This document shows positions 36,904 to 44,857 of a stretch of 64,000 nt of DNA, one piece after another (position 1 is the stretch's first letter; the number at the start of each line of letters is the position of its first letter). The stretch lies in contig NZ_CP013862.1 in NCBI RefSeq assembly GCF_001307805.1, positions 3,162,001 through 3,226,000 on the forward strand, read 5' to 3'. A program made the translations under genes and the position numbers. The notes under the pieces were generated by a model. It ran no database searches. It worked only from the letters and a program-made list of their open reading frames with translations, and was not told the origin of the DNA. This stretch comes from Lentibacillus amyloliquefaciens. Its GTDB lineage: Bacteria; Bacillota; Bacilli; Bacillales; Amphibacillaceae.

Positions 36904-36933
36904 TTGATGCCGCTTTTCTTTATTATTTATAAT
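36904..36933 (+). promoter_or_regulatory. Sigma-A-like promoter upstream of the PanD-like gene
   Basis: TTGATG (36904-36909), an 18-base spacer and TATAAT (36928-36933), 38 bases before the ATG at 36971. Confidence 0.6.
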
Positions 36934-36970
36934 AGAGATTAGGCTATCACAACTGAGGAGGAATTTTTTT

Positions 36971-37366
36971 ATGCAGCGATTAATGTGTAAGGGGAAATTG
37001 CACAGAGTGAGAGTAACAGAAGCTGATCTTGATTATGTGGGAAGTATTACAATCGATTCGAAATTTATGAAAGAAGCAGATATCAAACCATATGAAATGG
37101 TGCAGATAACCAATCTGAAAAATGCCACCAGATGGAAGACATACGCTCTTCCTGCACCTGAGGGATCGAAAAGGATTTGTCTGAACGGACCACCTGCGCA
37201 TTTATTTTCACCGGGTGACATTGTGATTATCCTAAGCATGGCACAAATGTCAGAGGAGGAAATAAAAGATTGGAAACCTAGAGTTGTCTTTTTCGATGAA
37301 AACAACGAGATTACAAGCATCAAAGAGGATAATTTGAATTGGCCGGAAGAGGCAAGTATCCAGTAG
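36971..37366 (+). CDS. PanD-family pyruvoyl-dependent amino acid decarboxylase
   Basis: 131 residues matching aspartate 1-decarboxylase. Key PanD features are in place: GKLHR (Lys9), DYVGSITID with the Gly-Ser self-cleavage site that makes the pyruvoyl group, TRWKTY (Arg54, Thr57, Tyr58) and CLNG (Asn72). Differences from the usual form are PPAHL for AAARL after CLNG and a divergent C-terminus. The standard product is beta-alanine for pantothenate, but no panB or panC lies nearby; the neighbours are a threonine-synthase-like gene and cysH. A different substrate such as cysteate is possible (inference). GAGGAGG precedes the ATG. Confidence 0.82.
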   Translation: MQRLMCKGKLHRVRVTEADLDYVGSITIDSKFMKEADIKPYEMVQITNLKNATRWKTYALPAPEGSKRICLNGPPAHLFSPGDIVIILSMAQMSEEEIKDWKPRVVFFDENNEITSIKEDNLNWPEEASIQ

Positions 37367-37475
37367 CATATCTGATGAACGTTATTTTGCGCCGCGGTGA
37401 TCCTTGAAGACTTCATAGCCACCTTTTAATACTTGATTACGCCATTTAAAAATTATGCAACAGGGAGGTTTTGGG

Positions 37476-38687
37476 ATGAATTTTTGGTTTATTTGTAAAG
37501 CATGCGGAAAAACGATCGATTTTCAGTTAAAGCAAAGCAAATGTCCATGCAGTGGAACGCTGCAGGTTGAATACGACTTGGGACGCGTCAGTCATACTTT
37601 CACGAAGGAATCGTTGAAAAATCGTGTGACGAGCATGTGGCGGTACAAAGAATTGCTGCCGATAGAAAATCCACAACATATTGTTTCGTTAGGAGAGGGA
37701 TGGACACCGCTTATTCGGATGCACCGGGCAGAAGAGAAATATCCCGTGAAGAAGCTATGGGTCAAACGAGAAGAACAAAATCCCACAGGAAGCTTTAAGG
37801 CACGCGGATTTTCATCGGCACTATCAATTGCCAACGAGTATGGCATTAAAAAGGTAGCTGTCAATTCAAATGGAAATGCGGCTTCTGCATTAGCTGCCTA
37901 TGCAAGCAATGCCGGAATGGATAGCTATGTTTTTGTCCCGAAGGATTGTCCCGGATTAATTGTTGAAGAATGTCTTCAATATGGTGCAGATACGTATTTA
38001 GTCGATGGTCTGATCCATAACGCCGGCAAAGTGATTGAAGATGGGGAATCAGAACAAGACTGGTACAATGTCGGCACACTGAAAGAACCCGGAAGATCAG
38101 AGGGCAAAAAAACAATGGGGCTGGAATTAGCTGAACAATTAAACTGGACACTTCCTGATGTTATTATTTATCCAACCGGTGGGGGTTCCGGTGTGATCGG
38201 TATATGGAATGCCTTAAACCAATTGAAACAACTTGGGTTCATCGAAGGCGACTTGCCGCGGATCGTCAGTGTTCAAGAAGAGGGCTGTCAGCCTCTCGTC
38301 GATGCTATTGAAAAGGGAACATCGTTTAATTCACAAACGCAGGATGTCAGTTCCAATCCTACAGGTATGCGGGTGCCGAATCCACCAGATGGGGAACTGA
38401 TCGTTTCCATTCTTCGTGAGTCGGAAGGGACTGCGGTTGCAGTATCAAAAGACGACATTAAAGAAGCTCAAGGCGCGTTTGGAAAACAAGGGATATCATC
38501 ATCACCGGAAGGCGCGGCAACCTGGGCAGCGTTTACCAGATTAATTGACAGTGGCTGGATCAGGAAGGATGATGAAGTTGTTTTATTCAACACCTCACAT
38601 GCATTGAAGTATTTGGCCTGGGATCAGGTTCAGGCTCCAGTTATTGAGACCTATAAGGATATGGTAAATAGCGGTGTCGCAACTTAA
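37476..38687 (+). CDS. Threonine-synthase-like PLP enzyme
   Basis: 404 residues of the threonine synthase superfamily. An N-terminal zinc-ribbon-like piece (CKACG...CPCSG) precedes EGWTPLIRM, the PLP lysine in NPTGSFKARGF, the AVNSNGNAASALAAYA loop, the phosphate-binding PTGGGSGVIG and SSSPEGAATWAAF. Genuine ThrC usually has SFKDRG and CASTGNTSA; here Asp is Ala and the loop reads NSNGNAA, so substrate use may differ. ATG 37476 is chosen because CAGGGAGG lies just upstream; an ATG at 37455 would include that site. Alternatives: threonine synthase, cysteate synthase-like activity, or another beta/gamma-replacement enzyme. Confidence 0.75.
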   Translation: MNFWFICKACGKTIDFQLKQSKCPCSGTLQVEYDLGRVSHTFTKESLKNRVTSMWRYKELLPIENPQHIVSLGEGWTPLIRMHRAEEKYPVKKLWVKREEQNPTGSFKARGFSSALSIANEYGIKKVAVNSNGNAASALAAYASNAGMDSYVFVPKDCPGLIVEECLQYGADTYLVDGLIHNAGKVIEDGESEQDWYNVGTLKEPGRSEGKKTMGLELAEQLNWTLPDVIIYPTGGGSGVIGIWNALNQLKQLGFIEGDLPRIVSVQEEGCQPLVDAIEKGTSFNSQTQDVSSNPTGMRVPNPPDGELIVSILRESEGTAVAVSKDDIKEAQGAFGKQGISSSPEGAATWAAFTRLIDSGWIRKDDEVVLFNTSHALKYLAWDQVQAPVIETYKDMVNSGVAT

Positions 38688-38765
38688 TGATGAATTTTTG
38701 TGATAACTTTTTAATCGATATGAAGACGAATCGTTTTAGAATGATGATATGGAGGCATGACCTAA

Positions 38766-39485
38766 ATGTTGGATTACCCTGTAACCTATCGTGACTTTTC
38801 GGACGTTCCATTTATGAACTACGAACCAAGCGATGACACAAAAGGAGCATTGGAAGTTCTGCGATGGGGATATGAATCATATGGCGATTCCCTTGTTTAT
38901 GCCTGCAGCTTTGGTGCTGAGGGAATGGTCCTGATTGATATGATCTCCAAGGTTAAAAACGATGCTAAAATTGTTTTTCTTGATACCGAGATTCATTTTC
39001 AGGAAACCTATGATTTAATTGATGACGTTAAGGAAAAGTATCCAGAACTTCGGATAGAGTTAAAAAAACCGGAATTGACGCTTGATGAACAAGCTGAGCA
39101 ATATGGATCGGCACTGTGGAATCGAAAGCCCGATCAATGCTGCTTTATACGAAAAATAAAACCGCTTGAGGAAGCGTTAAGTGGAGCGGTTGCCTGGCTG
39201 TCCGGACTGCGGAGGGATCAGTCACCTGCCCGCAGTAATACTGAATTTGTCAATAAGGATGAACGGTTTAAGTCCGTCAAAATTTGCCCATTAATCCACT
39301 GGACCTGGGATAACGTTTGGTCATATATCCGGGAACACAATTTGCCTTATAATGAATTGCATGATCAGGGATATCCGAGTATCGGCTGCATCCCGTGCAC
39401 TTCCAAGGTAACAGATTCTGATGATTTGCGATCAGGCAGATGGGCAGGTCTTAATAAAACGGAGTGCGGCATTCATACTTCTTAA
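38766..39485 (+). CDS. cysH: APS/PAPS reductase of the 4Fe-4S type
   Basis: 239 residues. Reduces adenylyl sulfate (or PAPS) to sulfite. Motifs: VYACSFGAEGMVLIDM (nucleotide-binding), FLDTEIHFQETY, the cysteine pairs DQCCFIRK and IGCIPCT that bind a [4Fe-4S] cluster and mark the APS-using group, and the catalytic cysteine in ECGIH at the C-terminus. ATG 38766 follows ATGGAGG. It is not accompanied by sat, cysC, cysP or sulfite reductase genes; the neighbours are the PanD-like and threonine-synthase-like genes. It could supply sulfite for a sulfonate pathway (inference) or be an ordinary cysH that has moved. Confidence 0.88.
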   Translation: MLDYPVTYRDFSDVPFMNYEPSDDTKGALEVLRWGYESYGDSLVYACSFGAEGMVLIDMISKVKNDAKIVFLDTEIHFQETYDLIDDVKEKYPELRIELKKPELTLDEQAEQYGSALWNRKPDQCCFIRKIKPLEEALSGAVAWLSGLRRDQSPARSNTEFVNKDERFKSVKICPLIHWTWDNVWSYIREHNLPYNELHDQGYPSIGCIPCTSKVTDSDDLRSGRWAGLNKTECGIHTS

Positions 39486-39600
39486 AAGGGATACGGCCAC
39501 ATGTGGTGAAAATTTATTGAATGAACAGCGAGTGTGCGAGTGGTATTTCTTTGATTTGGGGCTGTTGGGGGAGTTAGGCAGGCTCTCAAGTTAGGGCTGC

Positions 39601-39768
39601 CGCACAAGTTTGGGTAGTTCTCGCGCGAGTCGGTGCCACTTTCGCTCGATTTAATCCGTTTGTCGCTCGTTTTGATGACGATTCCGCACGAGTTCCTGTT
39701 GTTCTCACTCGAGTTTGTGCTGCTTTCGCACAAGTTGTGACGATTGCCGCACGGTTTGCGGCGCACGA
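39601..39768. repeat. Intergenic array, exact 21-bp period (reverse orientation)
   Basis: Eight units with cores at 39601, 39622, 39643, 39664, 39685, 39706, 39727 and 39748, exactly 21 bases apart, reading CGCACGAGTT-like on the plus strand, that is AACTCGTGCG on the minus strand. It fills most of the 388-base gap between cysH and the convergent GntR gene. No gene or clear terminator was seen in the rest of the gap. Confidence 0.82.
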
Positions 39769-39873
39769 GAAGGAGCGCATATTACTACTCAGGCAATACA
39801 GCCGTATCTTTTGTGCGCGATAGACTCCCCATGCCTCTCATAGCAGTAAGACGTCAGGCCTCACTTATTGATG

Positions 39874-40596
39874 TCATTTTTTCCTCGATAGTTTAATATT
39901 AAATGAATACATATCTGATCGATAGGAAGCGAGTTCGTATTCAATAAAGTTGCTATTGACATCATTTAGGTTTCTTTCGGCAACGAGCATGCTAGTGCTT
40001 GCCGGTACCTCCAATAGTCTCGCATCATCTTTGGCGATTCGCTCTGATCTAATATTCTGATCTGCTTCAATCGAAAGCACACCCAATTCCTGCTCAAGCA
40101 GGTCGTATAAGGAGACTTTGTTTAAGTCATATTTCATAATGTTTTCACCGATTTCAACAGGATAATAGTTGTTTTCGACCCCAATTGGTATGTGGTCGGC
40201 ATAGCGGATTCGCTTAATATGGACAGCTTCTGTCAGGCCGATCATTTTCTGTAGATGCTTGGGTAATTGAACACCCTCTGCCTTAACAAGCTTTGCGCCG
40301 GGTTCCATTCCCATGTGCTGGATGGTTTCGGAGGTGCTGCTCAGGCTGCCCAGCCAGTCATTGATTGGCTTGATGGCGACAAATGTACCTCTGCCGGGCT
40401 TTTTCTCAAGCGTACCTTCTTGTTTCAGTGCATCAATCGCTTGTCTGACAGTGCTGCGGCTGACGTAATATTCATCGATCAGTTCACGCTCGCTAGGAAT
40501 CTTGCCGGTGTAAACGCCATCCATTATTTTTTCTTCAATACGTTCTTTAAGCTGGATGTAAAGCGGTATCGAATTCGTGTAGTTCAATGCCATCAT
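39874..40596 (-). CDS. GntR-family (HutC/UTRA) transcriptional regulator
   Basis: 240 residues. Winged-helix DNA-binding half: IPLYIQLKERIEEKIMDGVY, IPSERELIDEYYVSRSTVRQAIDALKQEG, KPGRGTFVA. A UTRA-type ligand-binding half follows (KRIRYADHIPIGVENNYYP, SLYDLLEQELG, AERNLNDVNSNFIEYELASYRSD). CGGAGG precedes the ATG pair at 40596/40593. It is convergent to the PanD-ThrC-like-CysH genes and divergent from the second TagO-like gene, so either could be its target. Ligand unknown; UTRA domains commonly bind sugars or small acids. Confidence 0.88.
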   Translation of the reverse strand: MMALNYTNSIPLYIQLKERIEEKIMDGVYTGKIPSERELIDEYYVSRSTVRQAIDALKQEGTLEKKPGRGTFVAIKPINDWLGSLSSTSETIQHMGMEPGAKLVKAEGVQLPKHLQKMIGLTEAVHIKRIRYADHIPIGVENNYYPVEIGENIMKYDLNKVSLYDLLEQELGVLSIEADQNIRSERIAKDDARLLEVPASTSMLVAERNLNDVNSNFIEYELASYRSDMYSFNIKLSRKK

Positions 40597-40754
40597 AGTC
40601 CTCCGTTATTGTGGATTTGAAGTCTCTAATCCTGATAAACATAGTTTAACATAAAATAGAATGGGTAGTTACAAAAATAGAAGTGTCTATCAGCATAAAA
40701 TATGATAGAATCAATATAGGAGATTCACTAATATAAATCGGAGCAGGTGTTCCC

Positions 40755-41831
40755 ATGTTTGACACAGCTGATTTAGCAACTGCATTTGTCATTTCCGCTC
40801 TGACCGCGTTGATTATCACGCCAGTCATTAAAAAGCTGGCTCTGAAAATAGGGGCAGCTGATAAACCGGATAATAACCGAAAGAATCATGATGGCGTCAA
40901 AGCGAGTTTAGGCGGTTTGGCAATCTTTATCGGTGCAGTTGCAGGATTTTTATATTTACAGCCTTCACATCCGCAAATGACGGCGATAATCATTGGTGCC
41001 TGCATCATGCTGGCAACGGGTATTATCGATGATATTTTAAATCTGAAGCCGTATATGAAACTGGCAGGGCAGCTTTTGGCAGCTCTGGTTGTCGTGTCTT
41101 CCGGCCTGATAATTGATAAGCTGACGGTCCCTTTCTTTGGAACGGTTTATATGGATGAGATGGCATTTGTTATTACGATTGTCTGGATTCTAGCAGCTTC
41201 TAACGCCATTAACCTGATTGACGGGCTGGATGGGCTGGCGGCAGGTGTTTCCGCAATTGGTTTGTTCAGCATTCTTATCATGGCAATGATCGATTACAGG
41301 GTTATGGTCGCGTATTTATGCGTCATATTGATCGGGAGCTGTCTCGGTTTTCTGTATCATAACTTCTATCCGGCGAAAATATTTATGGGAGATACTGGAG
41401 CTCTGTTTTTAGGGTATTCCATAGCGGTTGTTTCCATGCTCGGGTTGTTTAAAAATGTCGCGTTATTCAGTTTTATCATCCCGATTATTGTCATTGCGAT
41501 CCCTGTGTTTGACACGATCTTGGCGATTATCCGCAGGGCGGTGAGCAAGCATGGCATTGCCAATGGTGATAAAAAACACATTCACTATCAATTAATGAAA
41601 ATGGGTTACAGTCACCGCGCCACCGTTTTGATTATTTATGGGTTTAGTGCCTTTTTCGGCAGCATGGCCATTGTATTTAACAGTGGCAGGATGCTGACAT
41701 CCGTTATTATATTTTGCCTTATTATTGTCGGCATGCAAATGATTGCTGAACTGGCCGGTATTGTCATGCAGGGTCAACAGCCTGTTTTAACCCGAATCAA
41801 ACGGATATTCGGAGCGGAAAAAGTAAAATAA
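40755..41831 (+). CDS. tagO: Undecaprenyl-phosphate GlcNAc-1-phosphate transferase, TagO/WecA type (copy 2)
   Basis: 358-residue membrane enzyme, paralogue of the protein at 697. Motifs: RKNHDGVKASLGGLAIF, TGIIDDIL, NLIDGLDGLAAG, FYPAKIFMGDTGALFLG and GDKKHIHYQLMKMGYSHR. The usual KVTPRLGG of copy 1 reads DGVKASLGG here. The ATG follows GGAGCAGG. It lies next to LCP proteins and TagD, so this copy is the better candidate for the wall teichoic acid linkage unit, leaving copy 1 for another polymer (inference). A perfect 23-bp hairpin and a strong terminator follow. Confidence 0.9.
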   Translation: MFDTADLATAFVISALTALIITPVIKKLALKIGAADKPDNNRKNHDGVKASLGGLAIFIGAVAGFLYLQPSHPQMTAIIIGACIMLATGIIDDILNLKPYMKLAGQLLAALVVVSSGLIIDKLTVPFFGTVYMDEMAFVITIVWILAASNAINLIDGLDGLAAGVSAIGLFSILIMAMIDYRVMVAYLCVILIGSCLGFLYHNFYPAKIFMGDTGALFLGYSIAVVSMLGLFKNVALFSFIIPIIVIAIPVFDTILAIIRRAVSKHGIANGDKKHIHYQLMKMGYSHRATVLIIYGFSAFFGSMAIVFNSGRMLTSVIIFCLIIVGMQMIAELAGIVMQGQQPVLTRIKRIFGAEKVK

Positions 41832-41900
41832 AGTGAAACTTCAATCAATGGGGGAGAAACGTCCTACTGATTGTTAGTTGAACAAAATCGGGCATTTAAG
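41831..41900 (+). repeat. Dispersed hairpin element, copy 2
   Basis: Begins AAGTGAAACTTCAATCAATG, contains TGGGGGAGAAACGTCCTA (hairpin), then CTGATTGTTAGTTGAAC, AAAATCGGGCATTTAAG. The CAATCA and TGATTG arms are complementary. Closest match: the inverted copy at 62361-62436. It starts at the stop codon of the second TagO-like gene, as copy 1 does at the stop codon of its gene. Confidence 0.8.
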
Positions 41901-41944
41901 GTCAGTTAGCCGCCATCGTTTGGCGGCTAACTGACCTTAAATGC
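41892..41944. repeat. Perfect 23-bp inverted repeat
   Basis: The 23 bases from 41892 (GCATTTAAGGTCAGTTAGCC...) are exactly reversed and complemented at 41922-41944, with a seven-base loop ATCGTTT. There is no T run on the plus strand right after it, so it is not a standard terminator. It overlaps the end of the hairpin element and precedes the true terminator at 41964. Confidence 0.85.
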
Positions 41945-41963
41945 GGGAAGTATAATTGATACG

Positions 41964-42006
41964 AAAAAACACTGTCAGACCGGTATAACGGTCTGACAGT
42001 GTTTTT
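41964..42006. terminator. Strong bidirectional terminator
   Basis: Stem AAAAAACACTGTCAGACCG / CGGTCTGACAGTGTTTTT with a short loop. A run of T on one side and A on the other make it work in both directions, between the second TagO-like gene and the convergent LCP gene. Confidence 0.93.
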
Positions 42007-43020
42007 CTATTGCTCTTCTTCGGTTGTATAAGTGCCGGGCTGATTGTTGGAAGTTTCCAGTTCAAGATGTTCTTTCAATGTCTGTTTCACTTCGGTGAGT
42101 GATTGTTCATCAGGAATCTGGTAAGATCCTCCGTTAATCGATTGAGGATACGTCTCAAGGGTAAGCTTATCAATGTTGCTGGCGCTAAAATCAGAGTATT
42201 CTTGATAAAATCCCAATCCTTCACCGACGGACATATTCGTTTTAACGTTACTGCCTGCTTCTTCAGCTAGATCATTAACTTTTGTAATTGTTCCGAATGA
42301 TGTTGCCTTGTCAATGATTGCTTTAATGACCTGCTGTTGCCGTTCATTTCGACCAATGTCCCCGCGGGGATCCTGCTTACGCATTCTGGCATATGCCAGA
42401 GCTTCTTCACCATTGAGTTCCATTGGTCCCTCCGTGAACTGCAAATCCTCATTTCCGGATTCACGGATGGTGCGCTGTTCAAAATCGAATGGCACGTCAA
42501 CTTCGATGCCACCAAGGATATTGACGATATTGGTGAATGCGTCAAAGTTTACCGCCGCATAGTAGTCTATCGGTATATCAAGGAATTGCTCGACCGTCTT
42601 AATGGCCAGCTCCTTGCCACCGTATGCATGCGCATGGTTAATCTTTTCCTGGGTACCGCGCTCGGGTATTTCAACCAGTGTGTCACGCGGCAAACTTAAC
42701 AATTTCAACCGCTTATCACCCGGATTGAATGTTGCAACGAGCATCGTATCTGTCCGCCCATTGTCACCATTTGTTGAGTAATCTTCAACCCCCATTATCA
42801 GGATTGAAATCGGGTCATCGCCGATCGATACGGCTTTATCCCTTAAGTCTGACTTTTCACGATCAAGATCATCGTACGATTCACTTGCTGCTGTGTAAGT
42901 CTGGAAAAGCATGTAACCGACCCCACCGGCAATGAGTAAAAATACGACGAGCATCGGGTAAAGAATCCTGCGCCGGCGTTTTTTCTTTTTTTGTTTTCGA
43001 ATATCTGCACGCTGCTTCAT
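42007..43020 (-). CDS. LytR-CpsA-Psr (LCP) family ligase 1
   Basis: 337 residues: a strongly basic cytoplasmic start (RKQKKKKRRRR), one membrane helix, then the extracellular LCP domain. LCP proteins attach undecaprenyl-linked polymers (teichoic acid, capsule) to peptidoglycan. Motifs: LSLPRDTLVEIP (Arg binding the pyrophosphate), KINHAHAYGG, DYYAAVNFDAFTNIVNILGG and NGEEALAYARMRKQDPRGDIGRNERQQQ. ATG 43020 follows AAGGAG; an in-frame ATG further upstream lacks this. Convergent with TagO copy 2 through a shared terminator. Confidence 0.92.
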   Translation of the reverse strand: MKQRADIRKQKKKKRRRRILYPMLVVFLLIAGGVGYMLFQTYTAASESYDDLDREKSDLRDKAVSIGDDPISILIMGVEDYSTNGDNGRTDTMLVATFNPGDKRLKLLSLPRDTLVEIPERGTQEKINHAHAYGGKELAIKTVEQFLDIPIDYYAAVNFDAFTNIVNILGGIEVDVPFDFEQRTIRESGNEDLQFTEGPMELNGEEALAYARMRKQDPRGDIGRNERQQQVIKAIIDKATSFGTITKVNDLAEEAGSNVKTNMSVGEGLGFYQEYSDFSASNIDKLTLETYPQSINGGSYQIPDEQSLTEVKQTLKEHLELETSNNQPGTYTTEEEQ

Positions 43021-43176
43021 AGCATTATTCTCCTTCAAAACTTTCATTCTCATAATATGACTCAATCAATCTATTAAATTATAATAGGCATCCATAAATA
43101 ATGCAATATGGTTTTAGGATACCACATATTATAGACGAATCGAATTAAGAGAATGTTTCATTTTAATATCAATTTT

Positions 43177-43560
43177 TTATAGCCGGTCTTTTTTTATTTT
43201 CGATGAGGAGATACCGGAAGTTCGCGGAAGATAGACAACGTCGCAATAACGTTTCAGAAAATCAAAATTCCCTTTCCAGTCATTACCGATAACAAATACA
43301 TCAACCTCATAGTGTATGATGTCATCCATTTTTTGCTCCCAGTCTGTTTCCGGAATAACCAAGTCCACATACCGGATTGCTTCCACGATGATTTTACGGC
43401 TTTCAAAAGGGTGATATGCTTCCTTGTTCTTTTTATGATTAAAGCCATCGGTAGATACACCAACAATCAAATAGTCACCCAACTCCTTTGCGTGACGCAA
43501 AAGATTAATATGACCAGGGTGAAGCAAGTCGAAAGTTCCATAAGTAATGATTTTCTTCAT
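43177..43560 (-). CDS. tagD: Glycerol-3-phosphate cytidylyltransferase
   Basis: 127 residues, the usual TagD/GCT length. Makes CDP-glycerol for poly(glycerol phosphate) wall teichoic acid. Motifs: ITYGTFDLLHPGHINLLRHA with the HxGH nucleotidyltransferase site, VGVSTDGFNHKK, and LPRTSGISSSKIK with the ISSSKI block. GGAG precedes the ATG. Its position between two LCP genes on the same strand fits a teichoic acid locus, but no TagB/TagF polymerase lies in this window. Confidence 0.93.
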   Translation of the reverse strand: MKKIITYGTFDLLHPGHINLLRHAKELGDYLIVGVSTDGFNHKKNKEAYHPFESRKIIVEAIRYVDLVIPETDWEQKMDDIIHYEVDVFVIGNDWKGNFDFLKRYCDVVYLPRTSGISSSKIKKDRL

Positions 43561-43664
43561 AATATCTCCTTATATGATTCATTCCTTCCTATTCTACTAT
43601 TAACCACATATATAGTAAATAAAGATTGGAATAAAAATAGGAGACAGTCGGTGACAGTCTCCAG

Positions 43665-44663
43665 TTAATAAGTGCTATTACCTTCTTCCTCTTGTGCATA
43701 ATCACTTGTTTGAATATTTTCCTTTAGGTTCAGATGGCCGCGTAAATCTGCCTGAACATTTTGTTTGCTTTCTTCATCAATCTGATAGTACCAGAGGCCG
43801 TCCTCCATATAGCCACCACTGCCATCAAGATTGACGGTTTCGATTGAAATACTTTCATCAAGCCCATAGGAGAGGAAATCCTTCATATCATCGAACGAAA
43901 GGCTTGTGGTCAGATTGTCTCCAATCGCATCGATTGTTTCCCCCAGTTTAAAGACTGATGAAGCGGACGTCACTTTATTGGCAATGGATTTAAGGATTTG
44001 CTGCTGCCGTTTACCACGTGCCACGTCACTGTCATATTTGCGCGTCCGGGCCAGTGCCAATGCTTCTTCGCCATTTAAATGTTGTTCCCCCGGCATTAAA
44101 TGGATGCTGTTTTTGTCGTCTTCGGAGTCCGATTCCCAGATTTCATAAGGTACATCATACGTAATACCGTCAAGCGTATTAACAACGTCGATGAAACCTT
44201 CGAAATTCATCTTGGCGTAGTAATCCACCGGAACATGCAGGAAATTTTCGACGGTTTCGATGGTTGCTTTAGGTCCGCCGAAGAAATGTGCATGGTTGAT
44301 TTTCGTATATCGATCAACTTCCGGGACGTAAACATACGAATCACGGGGGATGCTTAACAGTTTGACGGAACTGTTTTGTTTGTTAAAAGTGGCCAGGATG
44401 AGCGCATCGGAGCGGCTCTGTTTTTCGTTTCGGAATTCACTGTTATCAACGCCAATGAACAGAACGGAAACATTATCTTCAACCGGATTCACCGCTTCAT
44501 TCCGGAGTTCGGATGTTTCATTTTCGCGGCCGGTTTTTTCCTGTGAGTTGCTCACCATATTTTCAGTTTTGTTGTATAAGTAACCAGCATAACTGCCAAC
44601 ACCAACAATGATGATGAGTAGTGGAATACCGATTATCAGTGTCCATTTTTTTCTTCTTGACAT
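43665..44663 (-). CDS. LytR-CpsA-Psr (LCP) family ligase 2
   Basis: 332 residues: short basic start MSRRKKW, one membrane helix, then the LCP domain with VLFIGVDNSEFR, LSIPRDSYVYVPE, KINHAHFFGGPKATIETVENF, DYYAKMNFEGFIDVVNTLDG and NGEEALALARTRKYDSDVARGKRQQQ. It carries the same catalytic arginines as LCP 1 and would attach a wall polymer to peptidoglycan on the outer membrane face. Two LCPs in one locus, beside two TagO copies, suggest that two polymers are anchored (inference). Confidence 0.92.
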   Translation of the reverse strand: MSRRKKWTLIIGIPLLIIIVGVGSYAGYLYNKTENMVSNSQEKTGRENETSELRNEAVNPVEDNVSVLFIGVDNSEFRNEKQSRSDALILATFNKQNSSVKLLSIPRDSYVYVPEVDRYTKINHAHFFGGPKATIETVENFLHVPVDYYAKMNFEGFIDVVNTLDGITYDVPYEIWESDSEDDKNSIHLMPGEQHLNGEEALALARTRKYDSDVARGKRQQQILKSIANKVTSASSVFKLGETIDAIGDNLTTSLSFDDMKDFLSYGLDESISIETVNLDGSGGYMEDGLWYYQIDEESKQNVQADLRGHLNLKENIQTSDYAQEEEGNSTY

Positions 44664-44857
44664 AGGTCTATCTCCTCAGTCGTTTCGTATCACCTATTTT
44701 ACAAAACTATATACAAAATAACAATGATGAAAAGCGCAGGAATTAAAATACTATACAAACTGTGATGTGCGACGGTATAGTTTGATTATGAACACGCACA
44801 CATATATGATAAAGTATAATAAGTATATATCTGATTTTAAAAAGGTAGGCTTTCGCT

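Noticed and set aside
37476..38687. Firm naming as cysteate synthase
   Set aside because: The residues around the PLP lysine do not match what I recall of the archaeal enzyme, and threonine-synthase-like proteins of unknown use are common. Kept as a hypothesis only.
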